This document shows, in pieces, positions 9,543-18,000 of a stretch of 64,000 nt of DNA. The position numbers were made by a program, and so were the translations under genes. Source of the stretch: Arthrobacter sp. NIO-1057 (GTDB taxonomy: Bacteria > Actinomycetota > Actinomycetes > Actinomycetales > Micrococcaceae); contig NZ_FMAT01000003.1 of NCBI RefSeq assembly GCF_900094805.1, forward strand, positions 186,001 to 250,000, in the 5' to 3' direction. Within the stretch, counting starts at the first letter, position 1. Each line of letters begins with the position of its first letter. The notes under the pieces were generated by a model, which saw nothing but the letters and a program-made list of their open reading frames with translations, was not told where the DNA came from and made no database searches.

Positions 9543-10547
9543 TCAGCGATAGCTGCTGAATAGTTCCTTGAATTCGAAAACCGAAACTTCTTGAGTAATG
9601 AGGCAAGCCGCCAATATTCGCGCTTGGAACGGGCTAAGAACTCCAGCGCTTACTGCTCCTGCGGCAATCAAATCCACACCACCGCCATTGCCATAGATTG
9701 GAACCACTGGTCCAGATGGTGCCCTGCTAGCTAAAACAACTGGCACTCCCATGTCAGTCAGGTGCATGACCGCTTCAACATAACCAGGACCTGCGTTCCC
9801 AACGCCTGTACCCGCCAAGACGACTGCATTCGCACCGCCACGTGCAGCTTTGATCAATTCACCAGAATCAGAACCGGGATAGGCGAAATGGACGTCAATT
9901 CGGACTGAACCAAAGCCATTGGCAGGTAAGGCCAAAGTCGAGCGTCGGTCAGGATTAGCGACCATCTCCAGTTTGTTGTCATGGAACGTTGCCACCGTTG
10001 CTCCGCCTGAGAACGGCTGACTAGCTGTGGTGTGAGACTTTCGTACGCCTCTTGCCGACTGAACTACACCGTCAAAGCACACCAGCGCGCCCATACTGCT
10101 CACCCTTGGATCGGTTGCTGCCAAGATCGCCTGTCTGAGATTTCGCGGACCATCTGTATCCGCATGCTCTGCTGAACGCTGCGCACCAGTAAAAATAACT
10201 GCTTTAGAACCGTCGTTGACAAGCTCACTTAGAAACGCCGTTTCTTCCATGGTGTCAGTGCCATGAGTTACTACCACCGCGTTGATGTGCGGATCCTTGA
10301 TCCGGTTCTGTATTTGATCGACGATCATCAAGATCTGACTCATGTCCAAGGCGTAGCTACCGGTTAGCAGGAGGTCCTCCGACGAGACTTCCAGGTCACC
10401 CTCTACGGATGTCACCCCAATGATGTCCGCGATGCCAACCGAAGCGACAGCCCCGGAAGTCGAATCGTCGAGATCATTTGAACGACTCGCACTTTCAGGC
10501 TTAGAGGCAATCGTCCCTCCGGTACCGATGATGTGAACTCTCGTCAA
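9543..10547 (-). CDS. Asparaginase-family amidohydrolase
   Basis: A 334-residue type I/II asparaginase. The start is a TTG at 10547, supported by AGGGA eight bases upstream and by the immediate N-terminal motif [10 protein letters not shown] (nucleophile T12). The second active-site block is [13 protein letters not shown] (T97, D98) and a Lys follows at about 115. The family hydrolyses L-asparagine and sometimes related half-amides such as succinamate. It is the first gene of a minus-strand operon and lies next to a palindromic operator and the divergent LacI-type regulator. In this setting it may be a specialised amidase rather than housekeeping asparaginase. Confidence 0.88.
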   Translation of the reverse strand: MTRVHIIGTGGTIASKPESASRSNDLDDSTSGAVASVGIADIIGVTSVEGDLEVSSEDLLLTGSYALDMSQILMIVDQIQNRIKDPHINAVVVTHGTDTMEETAFLSELVNDGSKAVIFTGAQRSAEHADTDGPRNLRQAILAATDPRVSSMGALVCFDGVVQSARGVRKSHTTASQPFSGGATVATFHDNKLEMVANPDRRSTLALPANGFGSVRIDVHFAYPGSDSGELIKAARGGANAVVLAGTGVGNAGPGYVEAVMHLTDMGVPVVLASRAPSGPVVPIYGNGGGVDLIAAGAVSAGVLSPFQARILAACLITQEVSVFEFKELFSSYR

Positions 10548-10585
10548 TTCGTTTTCCCTCAATTTCTTTGCTTTGTCGACAACTA

Positions 10586-10612
10586 CACAAACGATTGCCA
10601 CAAACGTTTGTG
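10586..10612. promoter_or_regulatory. LacI-family operator between the asparaginase operon and its regulator
   Basis: A perfect 14-bp palindrome with a central CG, CACAAACGTTTGTG, occupies 10599-10612. A matching left half-site, CACAAACG, lies at 10586-10593. The central CG and dyad are the hallmark of LacI/GalR-family operators. The site is about 50 bases from the asparaginase start and 130 from the regulator start, so one bound repressor could control both directions. Confidence 0.75.
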
Positions 10613-10739
10613 TTGTGTCGTAGAACACCATAAGTGACGGGGCTTACTTGGCGCAAGGGAAAATTTTCATAAAGTAGACTGGCAACGCAATGACACAAAG
10701 ACCAAAGTCGTCTTTGACCGCAGGAAAGGCGGTGAGCAC

Positions 10740-11744
10740 GTGGCCAGACGAAGCGCAGTAACACTCAAGGAGTTAGCTCAGGCGCTAGAACTGAGCCCTT
10801 CGACGGTCTCCCGCGTACTCAATGATCCATCTGGTATCGACTCTCGCTGGGCTTCGCCCGAAACGAACCAAAAGATTTATGACCTCGCTACTGAGCTGGG
10901 ATACGTCAAGAATCAGTACGCCGCTTCATTAAGAACTGCTAAATCTCTCCTGATCGGCGTCGTGGTTCCAAGACTTCAGGACTACGTGCTCGCCACCATG
11001 TATGAAGGAATTGACGAAGCTGCACTCGAACACGGTTACGCCGCGGTCGTCGCAAATTCTCTAGACCAACCCGCCACCCACGACCTGCGTGTCCGTAAAT
11101 TCTTGGATCGCAGAATCGACGGACTCATCCTTGGCGACACTCCATTTGATGGGGCGACGTTGAAGTCTCTAGATAAAGAAAAAGTACCATTTGTCCTGGT
11201 CAACCGCAGATCTCCAGGACATTTATCTGTCACGTGCAACGACCAAATGGGCGGGCGTCTCGTGGGTGAACACTTCGCGGAGTTTGGTTCAAAGAAAATT
11301 TTTCTACTCGCTGGTGATCACCGAATGTCCACGTCGATTGATCGCACAACAGGCTTCATCGAAGCTCTAGCAGAACAGGGAATTCATCTTCCTGTCAGCC
11401 ACATCGCTTACGGTGGATTCGATACGTCTAGTGGCGAAAAAGCCACTCGTGATCTGCTCGATGCACACGGCATTCCGGAAGCAATATTCGCTGTCAACGA
11501 TTTCGCCGCCATTGGCGCTTTAGGTGTTCTACGCGAGCGCGGTCTTAAGGTTCCGGAAGATGTGAAGGTAGTTGGATATAACGACACTCCCCTTGCCAGC
11601 GGAGTTGGCCTGACTTCCGTGCATTCGCCGATGCATGAGATTGGGCGCAGGGGGTTTGACCTACTTTTGAAGAACATTCAAGGCGAAGAATGCGAGAGCG
11701 TCCAGCTTGATACAAATCTCGTGATTCGTTCAACGTCGCGGTAA
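10740..11744 (+). CDS. LacI/GalR-family transcriptional regulator
   Basis: A 334-residue regulator. The N-terminal HTH (VTLKELAQALELSPSTVSRVLN, about residues 7-28) and hinge region are followed by a periplasmic-binding-protein-like effector domain (about 65-330), with a conserved segment VKVVGYNDTPLASG. The start is GTG at 10740 behind a GGAAAGGCGG stretch. It diverges from the asparaginase-to-SDR operon with a palindromic operator between them, so it is the probable local repressor, induced by the substrate or an intermediate. Confidence 0.92.
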   Translation: MARRSAVTLKELAQALELSPSTVSRVLNDPSGIDSRWASPETNQKIYDLATELGYVKNQYAASLRTAKSLLIGVVVPRLQDYVLATMYEGIDEAALEHGYAAVVANSLDQPATHDLRVRKFLDRRIDGLILGDTPFDGATLKSLDKEKVPFVLVNRRSPGHLSVTCNDQMGGRLVGEHFAEFGSKKIFLLAGDHRMSTSIDRTTGFIEALAEQGIHLPVSHIAYGGFDTSSGEKATRDLLDAHGIPEAIFAVNDFAAIGALGVLRERGLKVPEDVKVVGYNDTPLASGVGLTSVHSPMHEIGRRGFDLLLKNIQGEECESVQLDTNLVIRSTSR

Positions 11745-11934
11745 CTTCTTTGGTCATTGACCGCAGTGGCACACTTTGCTGTCTGTCGCTGTTGGTCTAC
11801 TACTGAAATTTTTGGATAACTTCAATCGCTCAGCCGGCATGTTAAATGATCAAATGACGCAAGGTGGGAACTGTCCTTGCTTGTTCAGTTCCCGCCCAGC
11901 CGCGCCCTGCAGGGCGTTCTTTGGCTCTCTTGGC

Positions 11935-12024
11935 TTAGTACGCGATACGGCGAACCAAACGGTAAGTGAACGCTGCGGTTCCTGAAAGGGCTACAGCGAC
12001 GACTGCCTTACGAATGCTCACCAC
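11935..12024 (-). CDS. Possible 28-29 residue membrane-associated small protein
   Basis: An open frame starting at GTG 12024 or 12021, preceded by GGAAAG, encodes a basic N-terminus (VSIRKAVVAVAL), a hydrophobic stretch and a basic tail (YRLVRRIAY). It lies downstream of the PAP2-kinase gene on the same strand. Composition and ribosome site are compatible with a real membrane microprotein, but the size makes this weak. Confidence 0.3.
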   Translation of the reverse strand: MVSIRKAVVAVALSGTAAFTYRLVRRIAY

Positions 12025-12142
12025 TTTCCTTTCCCAGAAACGGGTTGTTCCCGATATACATCCAGTCTCGCGGTGATCTAAGTTCGCACCGTCGTCTTTT
12101 TGGACCCCCTTTGACTTCTGCATTCGCAGTACCTCGACTGAG

Positions 12143-13744
12143 TTACTTCTGCCACGGGCGAGGCCCGTCAGCATCAAGCATGATCGATAGTGCCTGCGGC
12201 ATGACCTCAGCCCGGAAGAATGTGGATTCTCCGGCGTAGTCACCATCCAACTGACAGGCCACCGGCTGATCTGCTCGAATCTCAATGACCTGACCTTGCT
12301 GATAGCTCAGCGACTTCGCGTCGGTGCCTAGGACAATTCCCCTGGCTAAGGAAGCTAGTTCGCGAGCTCCTGTGGGAGAAGCAATCATGGCGTCAATCTT
12401 TCCATCCGTAGGGATGGCGGAAGGGATCAAATTGATTCCTCCCATCAAGCGGCCGACATTGCCAATAAGTGTCATGATCGAAGAATGATGTTGAACCGGT
12501 TGGTCATCGATGGTGAGCGTACATTCAAAGGGCGTGAGACTGAATTGTTGAGCTGCAGCCACCACATAAGCGCCGGCTTTGATGGTCTTTTTCAACTCTG
12601 GATTGGTGTTGCCCATAATCTTGGCATCAAAGCCTAAACCACCCATGACAGCACAGACCGACTCACCTGCGTCTGTGCTGCAACGAATCAGGTCAATGGG
12701 TACCGGCTGCCCAGCCAACGCCGCACGGATGGCTTCACTCTCATCAAGCGAAGCCCCCAAGTTTCTCGCGAGCAGGTTACCGGTTCCTGCTGGAATGAGC
12801 GCCACGGGTATCCCCCGGTCTGCCAATTCCTGGCACACAACGCGCACCGTGCCGTCACCACCGGCCACAATGACTACGTCCACCTTGGCATCGATTGCCT
12901 GGTGCGACATCTTGACCCCGGGGTCTTCACGTTCGGTTTCTAACCACAAAGGCGGCTTCCACCCTGCAGCTTGTAACTCGTACTCCACACGTCGTCTGAA
13001 CAGCGCAAAGTCCAATACCTTGGTGGGGTTGTAAATTACCGCAGCACGCTTGTCGCTTTGTTCAACGGGTAGGCCCAGCCCGGCCCACCCTTGAAGTATC
13101 GGACCTACCCCAGTAACCACAAGGACGCCGCTGGCCCACGTGATTCCCAACAGGACTCCGCCAATGAGCTGGCCTGTTGTTTGGGTACGCATGATCCATT
13201 GATCGGCTAAGACCATGAGAATCAATAAGGCAGCAACAAGTCGCGAACGCAACGCTGAACTAGTTGTTAGTCGTTGTGCATGGCCCAGGGTCGCCAACAC
13301 CCAGGCAAGTACAGACACCGCCACCATATGGGCCGAGGGATAGCCGGAGATTTGATAGGCCAGCGAATCTTCAAAGGGCGAAGCTGGACGCGGCTGATTG
13401 GTAATGAACTGAATCCCAGCGGTTACCGGAATAACGAAGGCTACCGCTCCCAGTGCTCCGGCCAACCGTCGCATCCGGCGCCGCAAGGTCCACAATGCCA
13501 TCGCCAGAATGAAAGCAAATACCAGCGCCGGATGAGTCAGCAGCGCAAACGCTTCGGCAATCTGTCCTGCGAAGCTCCGCGCATTTATCCACGGCGCCAG
13601 CGTCAGTTCATCAAGATCTTCTAATCCCCAGACTGTAGAGAGCAGAGTCCATCCAGTGAACAAGAAGATGAACGTCGTGAAGAATCGGCCCTGCGCCAGT
13701 GACGCCAAATCAAAACGACCGAGAGGTTTCAAGATTCGCGTCAT
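12143..13744 (-). CDS. PAP2-like membrane domain fused to a diacylglycerol kinase catalytic domain
   Basis: A 533-residue two-domain protein. Residues ~20-215 form a PAP2-like membrane unit with NQPRP (116-120) and GYPSAH (134-139). Residues ~230-530 form a DAGK/LCB5-type lipid kinase with GGDGT at 295-299, ALIPAGTGNLLARNLG, and a C-terminal GDYAGES segment. The third PAP2 motif is degenerate: six residues after R186, where the catalytic His is expected, there is Q192, and the following Asp is Gly. The Lys of the first motif is also replaced (Q112). The kinase half looks intact. Lipid phosphorylation is likely; lipid-phosphate phosphatase activity is doubtful. Confidence 0.85.
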   Translation of the reverse strand: MTRILKPLGRFDLASLAQGRFFTTFIFLFTGWTLLSTVWGLEDLDELTLAPWINARSFAGQIAEAFALLTHPALVFAFILAMALWTLRRRMRRLAGALGAVAFVIPVTAGIQFITNQPRPASPFEDSLAYQISGYPSAHMVAVSVLAWVLATLGHAQRLTTSSALRSRLVAALLILMVLADQWIMRTQTTGQLIGGVLLGITWASGVLVVTGVGPILQGWAGLGLPVEQSDKRAAVIYNPTKVLDFALFRRRVEYELQAAGWKPPLWLETEREDPGVKMSHQAIDAKVDVVIVAGGDGTVRVVCQELADRGIPVALIPAGTGNLLARNLGASLDESEAIRAALAGQPVPIDLIRCSTDAGESVCAVMGGLGFDAKIMGNTNPELKKTIKAGAYVVAAAQQFSLTPFECTLTIDDQPVQHHSSIMTLIGNVGRLMGGINLIPSAIPTDGKIDAMIASPTGARELASLARGIVLGTDAKSLSYQQGQVIEIRADQPVACQLDGDYAGESTFFRAEVMPQALSIMLDADGPRPWQK

Positions 13745-13807
13745 ACCTTGATTCTCACTGTGTCAGGGCAATCAGTCAATTGACCAAAACCCGGCGCTTA
13801 CATGGCT

Positions 13808-15220
13808 TTATCCCAGACGGATCTCATCAATACCGTCAAGATCCCACTGCCCGTCATCCCATTTCAAATTTTTGGCCAGTGGCAATTGATGAGAGGCACT
13901 TTCAATAATGTGCATCAGGTATCCCCCGGTATTTGGGAACGCCACGATGTCGCCCTTGGCTACGCCTTGCGGGAATTCAAAGCGGCGGCGCAAGATGAGT
14001 TCTTCTTCAATGCAATAAGCACCTACGAGGAAGCCGCTGTACGGGGCGAGCTGTCTTGAATGTCTACCCGCCGTCTTGACCAGCAGTGGGTCAACCAGGA
14101 AATCTGCAGCCGTTGAACGGCACTGGGTGCGATTCATATGAAGACCCACAAGGCTTACGCCATCACTGCGTTCCTTGGTGAACGCCACCTGGGACAGCGT
14201 GAGCCCACAGCCATCGAGCAGTGAGCGCCCCGGTTCACACCTCAGCTGAATCCCGCGTTCATTGAGCATCTCGGCTACGCTTTGAGATCCATCAGCTCCC
14301 TTCGTAGTCAGGATCTGTTCTAGCCACGGACCACGAATCAACCGCTGGTGATACGGATATAGGGCCTTGCTGGCCTGCGGGCCTGTGGCACCAAGCCGGT
14401 CAGCTTTCCAGGTCAAAGATTCGTCCCCCTCGGGCAGCTCGGCGAGCGCCTCCCAGAATCCTCTCCACTGGATTGAATCATCAAGATAAGACATGGGAAT
14501 ACCGCCGCCCATATCTACAAACTTCACCGAATGACCTTGCTGACGCAGCGCATCAACTAATTCCAGTGACTCCTGCAGCACTGCTGCGCGCTGCCCACCG
14601 TCGTAGCCGTTGAGGTGGAAGTGCACACCGATGACTTCGAGCGCCTTTTGATTGGTGACGCCACCCAAAAACTCCAGCCAACGCTCTGCGCTCAGTCCGA
14701 ATCTGGTGGGTGGGATCTGCGGATCAGCTGAAGCCAGTCGCAGGGCAACCCGGGCTGGAGTGTTCGTAGCGTTAGCGATCTGAAGTAGATCATCTACTTC
14801 ATCTTCATTGTCTAGACTCAGCACCACATTGTTCTGGACTGCCAGCTCAAGTAGGGCTTGGGACTTCACCGCAGCGGTGACAATCAATGAATCGGAGCTG
14901 ATTCCACGCTTCAGACACTGATCTAATTCGTGGAAGCTTGCTACATCCACTCCGCAGCCTTCGGCAAAAGCTTTGTCGATAGCACCAAGGGTCTTATTGG
15001 CCTTGCGCGCTAGATAGATTTGGAAGTCAACCTCATATTCAGCCGCTGCCTCACGTAGCTCGGTGATGTTCCGTGCCATCGATGAGAAGTTGTGAACGTT
15101 TAGTGGTGACCCATACTTGGTGAGTAGTTCTTGGCAGAGTTTAGGATTCTCAACAAGTTCTGTCATCCATGGTTCCAGACGGGCCGTCAGAGGTAGGGTT
15201 CCGTGCATCAGCGGTGGCAT
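13808..15220 (-). CDS. Y4yA-type fold-III PLP-dependent decarboxylase
   Basis: A 470-residue enzyme of the alanine-racemase-fold decarboxylase group (ornithine, diaminopimelate and siderophore-pathway decarboxylases such as SbnH). The PLP lysine is K73 in ARKANKT. Other signs are GVHFHLNGYDGG, DMGGGIPMSY (phosphate-binding glycines) and RCEPGRSLLDGCG. The start at 15220 overlaps the stop of the flavoprotein gene by one base (TGATG). It is the last gene of a three-gene operon with an SbnA-like synthase and a flavoprotein. The expected role is decarboxylation of an amino-acid-derived intermediate; the substrate is unknown. Confidence 0.8.
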   Translation of the reverse strand: MPPLMHGTLPLTARLEPWMTELVENPKLCQELLTKYGSPLNVHNFSSMARNITELREAAAEYEVDFQIYLARKANKTLGAIDKAFAEGCGVDVASFHELDQCLKRGISSDSLIVTAAVKSQALLELAVQNNVVLSLDNEDEVDDLLQIANATNTPARVALRLASADPQIPPTRFGLSAERWLEFLGGVTNQKALEVIGVHFHLNGYDGGQRAAVLQESLELVDALRQQGHSVKFVDMGGGIPMSYLDDSIQWRGFWEALAELPEGDESLTWKADRLGATGPQASKALYPYHQRLIRGPWLEQILTTKGADGSQSVAEMLNERGIQLRCEPGRSLLDGCGLTLSQVAFTKERSDGVSLVGLHMNRTQCRSTAADFLVDPLLVKTAGRHSRQLAPYSGFLVGAYCIEEELILRRRFEFPQGVAKGDIVAFPNTGGYLMHIIESASHQLPLAKNLKWDDGQWDLDGIDEIRLG

Positions 15221-16842
15221 CAATAAGCTACTTTCTGGCTTTGAACGGTCACTTGCGTTGCAATGCGCTTGACCCATTCTCGGTACTCGGTATGCAAAGT
15301 TCGGTTCAAGGTGTCATGACCCAAGGTAGGGTCCTCCGTCGGACGCCCCAGAGCGCTCAACGACTCATTGCGTTGGCCCTGTGAATCGATGCAGGTTCCG
15401 TCAGTGTCGGTGAGCAGTCCGCGCTCGCCGGACCTAATCATGATTTCTCCTGCCACCAACAGGCCATCAATGAGGGAGTTCGCTGGTTTGCCGTGAGGAG
15501 CTGCGGCGGTGAGCACGCCCGCCGCGGCAGTCACAGAGTCTATTTCAACGGTGTCTGTTCTTTGATCTTCGCCTTGATCAGTACTAGCTGTACTTGCTAC
15601 GGATTGTTGGTGACGCAGGATCCCCGCGTCGTGCAGGGCTAGCAGTTTTTGTGCTGTGGGCTCTGGTGGGCCAAAGGCCATACGTTCAAGGTTGCTTGCT
15701 GCTAGGTTAAATTCTCCTCGCTCGGTGTGGCTCCAGTTATATCTAGAGAGCGCACGGACCAGTTCTGAATATAGCTTTGACCAAGTTACCGCCCACACCC
15801 ATTCATGGGTTCCGCTTACTAGTCCACGGTTAGCTTCGAGGCTATAGCGTAATTGTTCAAAAGGTCGCTCATATTCTGAGAATTGTGCGGATCTACCAGT
15901 ACATACGGTGTCCCAGAGCGATTCCTTGGTGGCCGGTACGCCGCTGAAATCAGCGATGTGCTTCGCGCAGTCCAGCAGGATGCTCCACATTTTCCTAGTA
16001 TTAGGCGTTGAAGAGCCCGCCCAGGCACGCAGTTGAGTTTGGTAAATGCCCAGAACGCTGTGCAGGTCTTCGCCAATGTCTCTTGGCTTTGGTGTCATCG
16101 CAATACCCTGGCGAGAAACCATCGTGATCAGCGCGGGCTCGTTTCCGCTGGGCAAATATCGCAGCGCACCCCCCGCATCATCGGCAACAGGTTCCCAACG
16201 GCCACCGCGCCCTTCGGTCAAGACCATGACCACGTCATAGGCTGTCAGTGCGGCACCGCGAATCTTGACCCTACTTCCAGCTGGTACTTGCGCGATGGCT
16301 TCAGGGGCTTGTTCCACGCTCAGCGCTGCTGCGGGAATTGTTGAAACCGGTTGCTCTTCATTCTTGTAGCCTGCCAACCCGTGGCCGGTAGCAAGGACAA
16401 CTTCATCATAGAGTTCAGCACCAGAAGTCGTTGATACTGCCCACTGTTCGCCTTGCCTTTGAACCCGCTGAACCACCAGCGGTCGATGGGATACCGATAG
16501 CTCACCGTGTTTGGTCAACAGTTCAAATTGCTCGCTGAGGTATGCGCCGACCTCGGCCCGTGGTGCAAAGACGTCTTGGATTTTATCCGAAGCATGCGGC
16601 TGTCCGTATTGATCAAACGTCTTTTCGCACAGACTAGAAGACGCGTCGATTATGCGCGAGTTGACGTTCAGCCTCAGTTCTTTGGGCTGCATGGTATTCC
16701 ATACCCGTCCGGCTCCCGGCGGGAAGGGGTCATAAACATCAACCTGAACAGTTTGGCCTTCGTTGTCGCTGAGCACATCGTTGAGTTCCAACAGAGCAAA
16801 CAGGCACTTTGGGCCGCCACCGACCATCGCCATGCGGATCAT
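15220..16842 (-). CDS. FAD/NAD(P)-binding protein of the middle position in an SbnA-Y4yA operon
   Basis: A 540-residue protein with an N-terminal dinucleotide-binding motif (MVGGGPKCLFALLEL), a second segment VVLATGHGLAGY typical of FAD/NAD(P)-binding_9 family proteins, and RVKIRGAALTAYDVVMVLTE. The start at 16842 gives an ATGA overlap with the upstream synthase gene. No close functional homologue is recognised. By position it could oxidise the condensation product of the SbnA-like enzyme, doing the job SbnB does in staphyloferrin B synthesis, but it is unrelated to SbnB, so this is only a hypothesis. Confidence 0.7.
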   Translation of the reverse strand: MIRMAMVGGGPKCLFALLELNDVLSDNEGQTVQVDVYDPFPPGAGRVWNTMQPKELRLNVNSRIIDASSSLCEKTFDQYGQPHASDKIQDVFAPRAEVGAYLSEQFELLTKHGELSVSHRPLVVQRVQRQGEQWAVSTTSGAELYDEVVLATGHGLAGYKNEEQPVSTIPAAALSVEQAPEAIAQVPAGSRVKIRGAALTAYDVVMVLTEGRGGRWEPVADDAGGALRYLPSGNEPALITMVSRQGIAMTPKPRDIGEDLHSVLGIYQTQLRAWAGSSTPNTRKMWSILLDCAKHIADFSGVPATKESLWDTVCTGRSAQFSEYERPFEQLRYSLEANRGLVSGTHEWVWAVTWSKLYSELVRALSRYNWSHTERGEFNLAASNLERMAFGPPEPTAQKLLALHDAGILRHQQSVASTASTDQGEDQRTDTVEIDSVTAAAGVLTAAAPHGKPANSLIDGLLVAGEIMIRSGERGLLTDTDGTCIDSQGQRNESLSALGRPTEDPTLGHDTLNRTLHTEYREWVKRIATQVTVQSQKVAY

Positions 16843-17837
16843 CGTCCAGCGCAAACTTCTAACTCAGACAAGTTCGCAGACTGAGGTGACTCACCAAGAG
16901 TTTTTTGCACCCATTCATCGTTGTAAACGGTGTGTAGATAGGGAACCCCGGAATCGTGCACCAAGAAGGCAACCCGTGAGCCTTGGGGAATGTCTGGGAG
17001 CATTTTCCCCATGGCCGCGACAATTGCTCCGGTAGAGGCTCCGGCCAAGATGCCTTCCCGCTTGGCCAGTAACCGGCAGCCACGAACCATCTCAATTTCA
17101 GGGATACGGAAAACTTCGTCGGGCTGCACTTCTAGGGAAAGATCAGGGACGATTCCTGCGCCCAGACCGGGCAGGCGCCGTTCTGCCGATTGGCCACCAA
17201 AGAGCACTGAGCCAAGTGCATCCACCGCAATCAGTTTTGTTTTGAGCTGATGTTCTCGCACGTACTTTTGGCATCCGAGAATCGTGCCCGTGGTACTGGT
17301 GGCGACAAAGAGCATATCTAGATCTCCTCCCATCGCCTCCATAATTTCTGGCATGGTCGTAGAGTAGTGAGCCTCAGGGTTGCGCGCGGATCCATACTGG
17401 TTGGTGGTCACCGCACCAGGGTTTTCGGACAGCAGTTGCGCGACCCGTTTGCGGCGCGCGGCTAGCCTGTTGCCATCGGGTGGATCCATGACAAGATCTA
17501 CGGTTGCTCCGTAGGCGCGCATGATGTCTAGCGCTGATTTGTTGGCGTTTTCATCAACCACGGCAACAAAGTTGATATCTCGCACGATGCATTGCCGGGC
17601 CAGGGAAATCCCCAAGTTACCTGAGGTTGATTCCACCACCATTCCGCCAGGCTTGAGCTCACCTGTTTCTAAGAACGCAGTGATCAGAGATTCAGCAGTG
17701 CGTTCCTTGGTGCTGCCAGAAAGTTGCAGTGAATCCAGCTTGGCGAAAAGCTCGATTTCACTTGAATCGAATAGCCTCTCAAGTTTCACAATCGGTGAAT
17801 TGAAGGGTGTTAAAGCACCGGTAACTTCCATAGTCAC
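16839..17837 (-). CDS. SbnA-like PLP-dependent synthase (cysteine synthase family)
   Basis: A 332-residue fold-II PLP enzyme. The PLP lysine is K44 in SGSTKERTA and the phosphate/substrate loop is ESTSGNLGISLA (N74). It resembles Staphylococcus SbnA more than CysK in blocks such as VDALGSVLFGG, LPGLGAGIVPD and FAxGST-like LAGASTGAI. SbnA joins O-phosphoserine and glutamate on the way to 2,3-diaminopropionate. It is the first gene of the operon, with flavoprotein and Y4yA-type decarboxylase genes overlapping downstream. A beta-replacement reaction is firmly expected; the SbnA reaction itself is inferred. Confidence 0.8.
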   Translation of the reverse strand: MTMEVTGALTPFNSPIVKLERLFDSSEIELFAKLDSLQLSGSTKERTAESLITAFLETGELKPGGMVVESTSGNLGISLARQCIVRDINFVAVVDENANKSALDIMRAYGATVDLVMDPPDGNRLAARRKRVAQLLSENPGAVTTNQYGSARNPEAHYSTTMPEIMEAMGGDLDMLFVATSTTGTILGCQKYVREHQLKTKLIAVDALGSVLFGGQSAERRLPGLGAGIVPDLSLEVQPDEVFRIPEIEMVRGCRLLAKREGILAGASTGAIVAAMGKMLPDIPQGSRVAFLVHDSGVPYLHTVYNDEWVQKTLGESPQSANLSELEVCAGR

Positions 17838-18000
17838 TACTCACATTCTTACGACGGATAACACTGCTGACGGTCATTTCCAGGTCAGTAGCTATGAGCT
17901 TGACTCGTCCCGTTTTTCGCAAGTCTATGTGTAGAAGTGAAGCGTTGGCTACCGGTGCCGCGAATTCAGATGTAAGCCCCAGACCGCGCCCTCTTGCCGC

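Noticed and set aside
11903-11916. 14-bp palindrome CGCCCTGCAGGGCG after the LacI-type gene
   Set aside because: It leaves only a 5-bp stem with a 4-base loop and no T-run, too weak to call a terminator.
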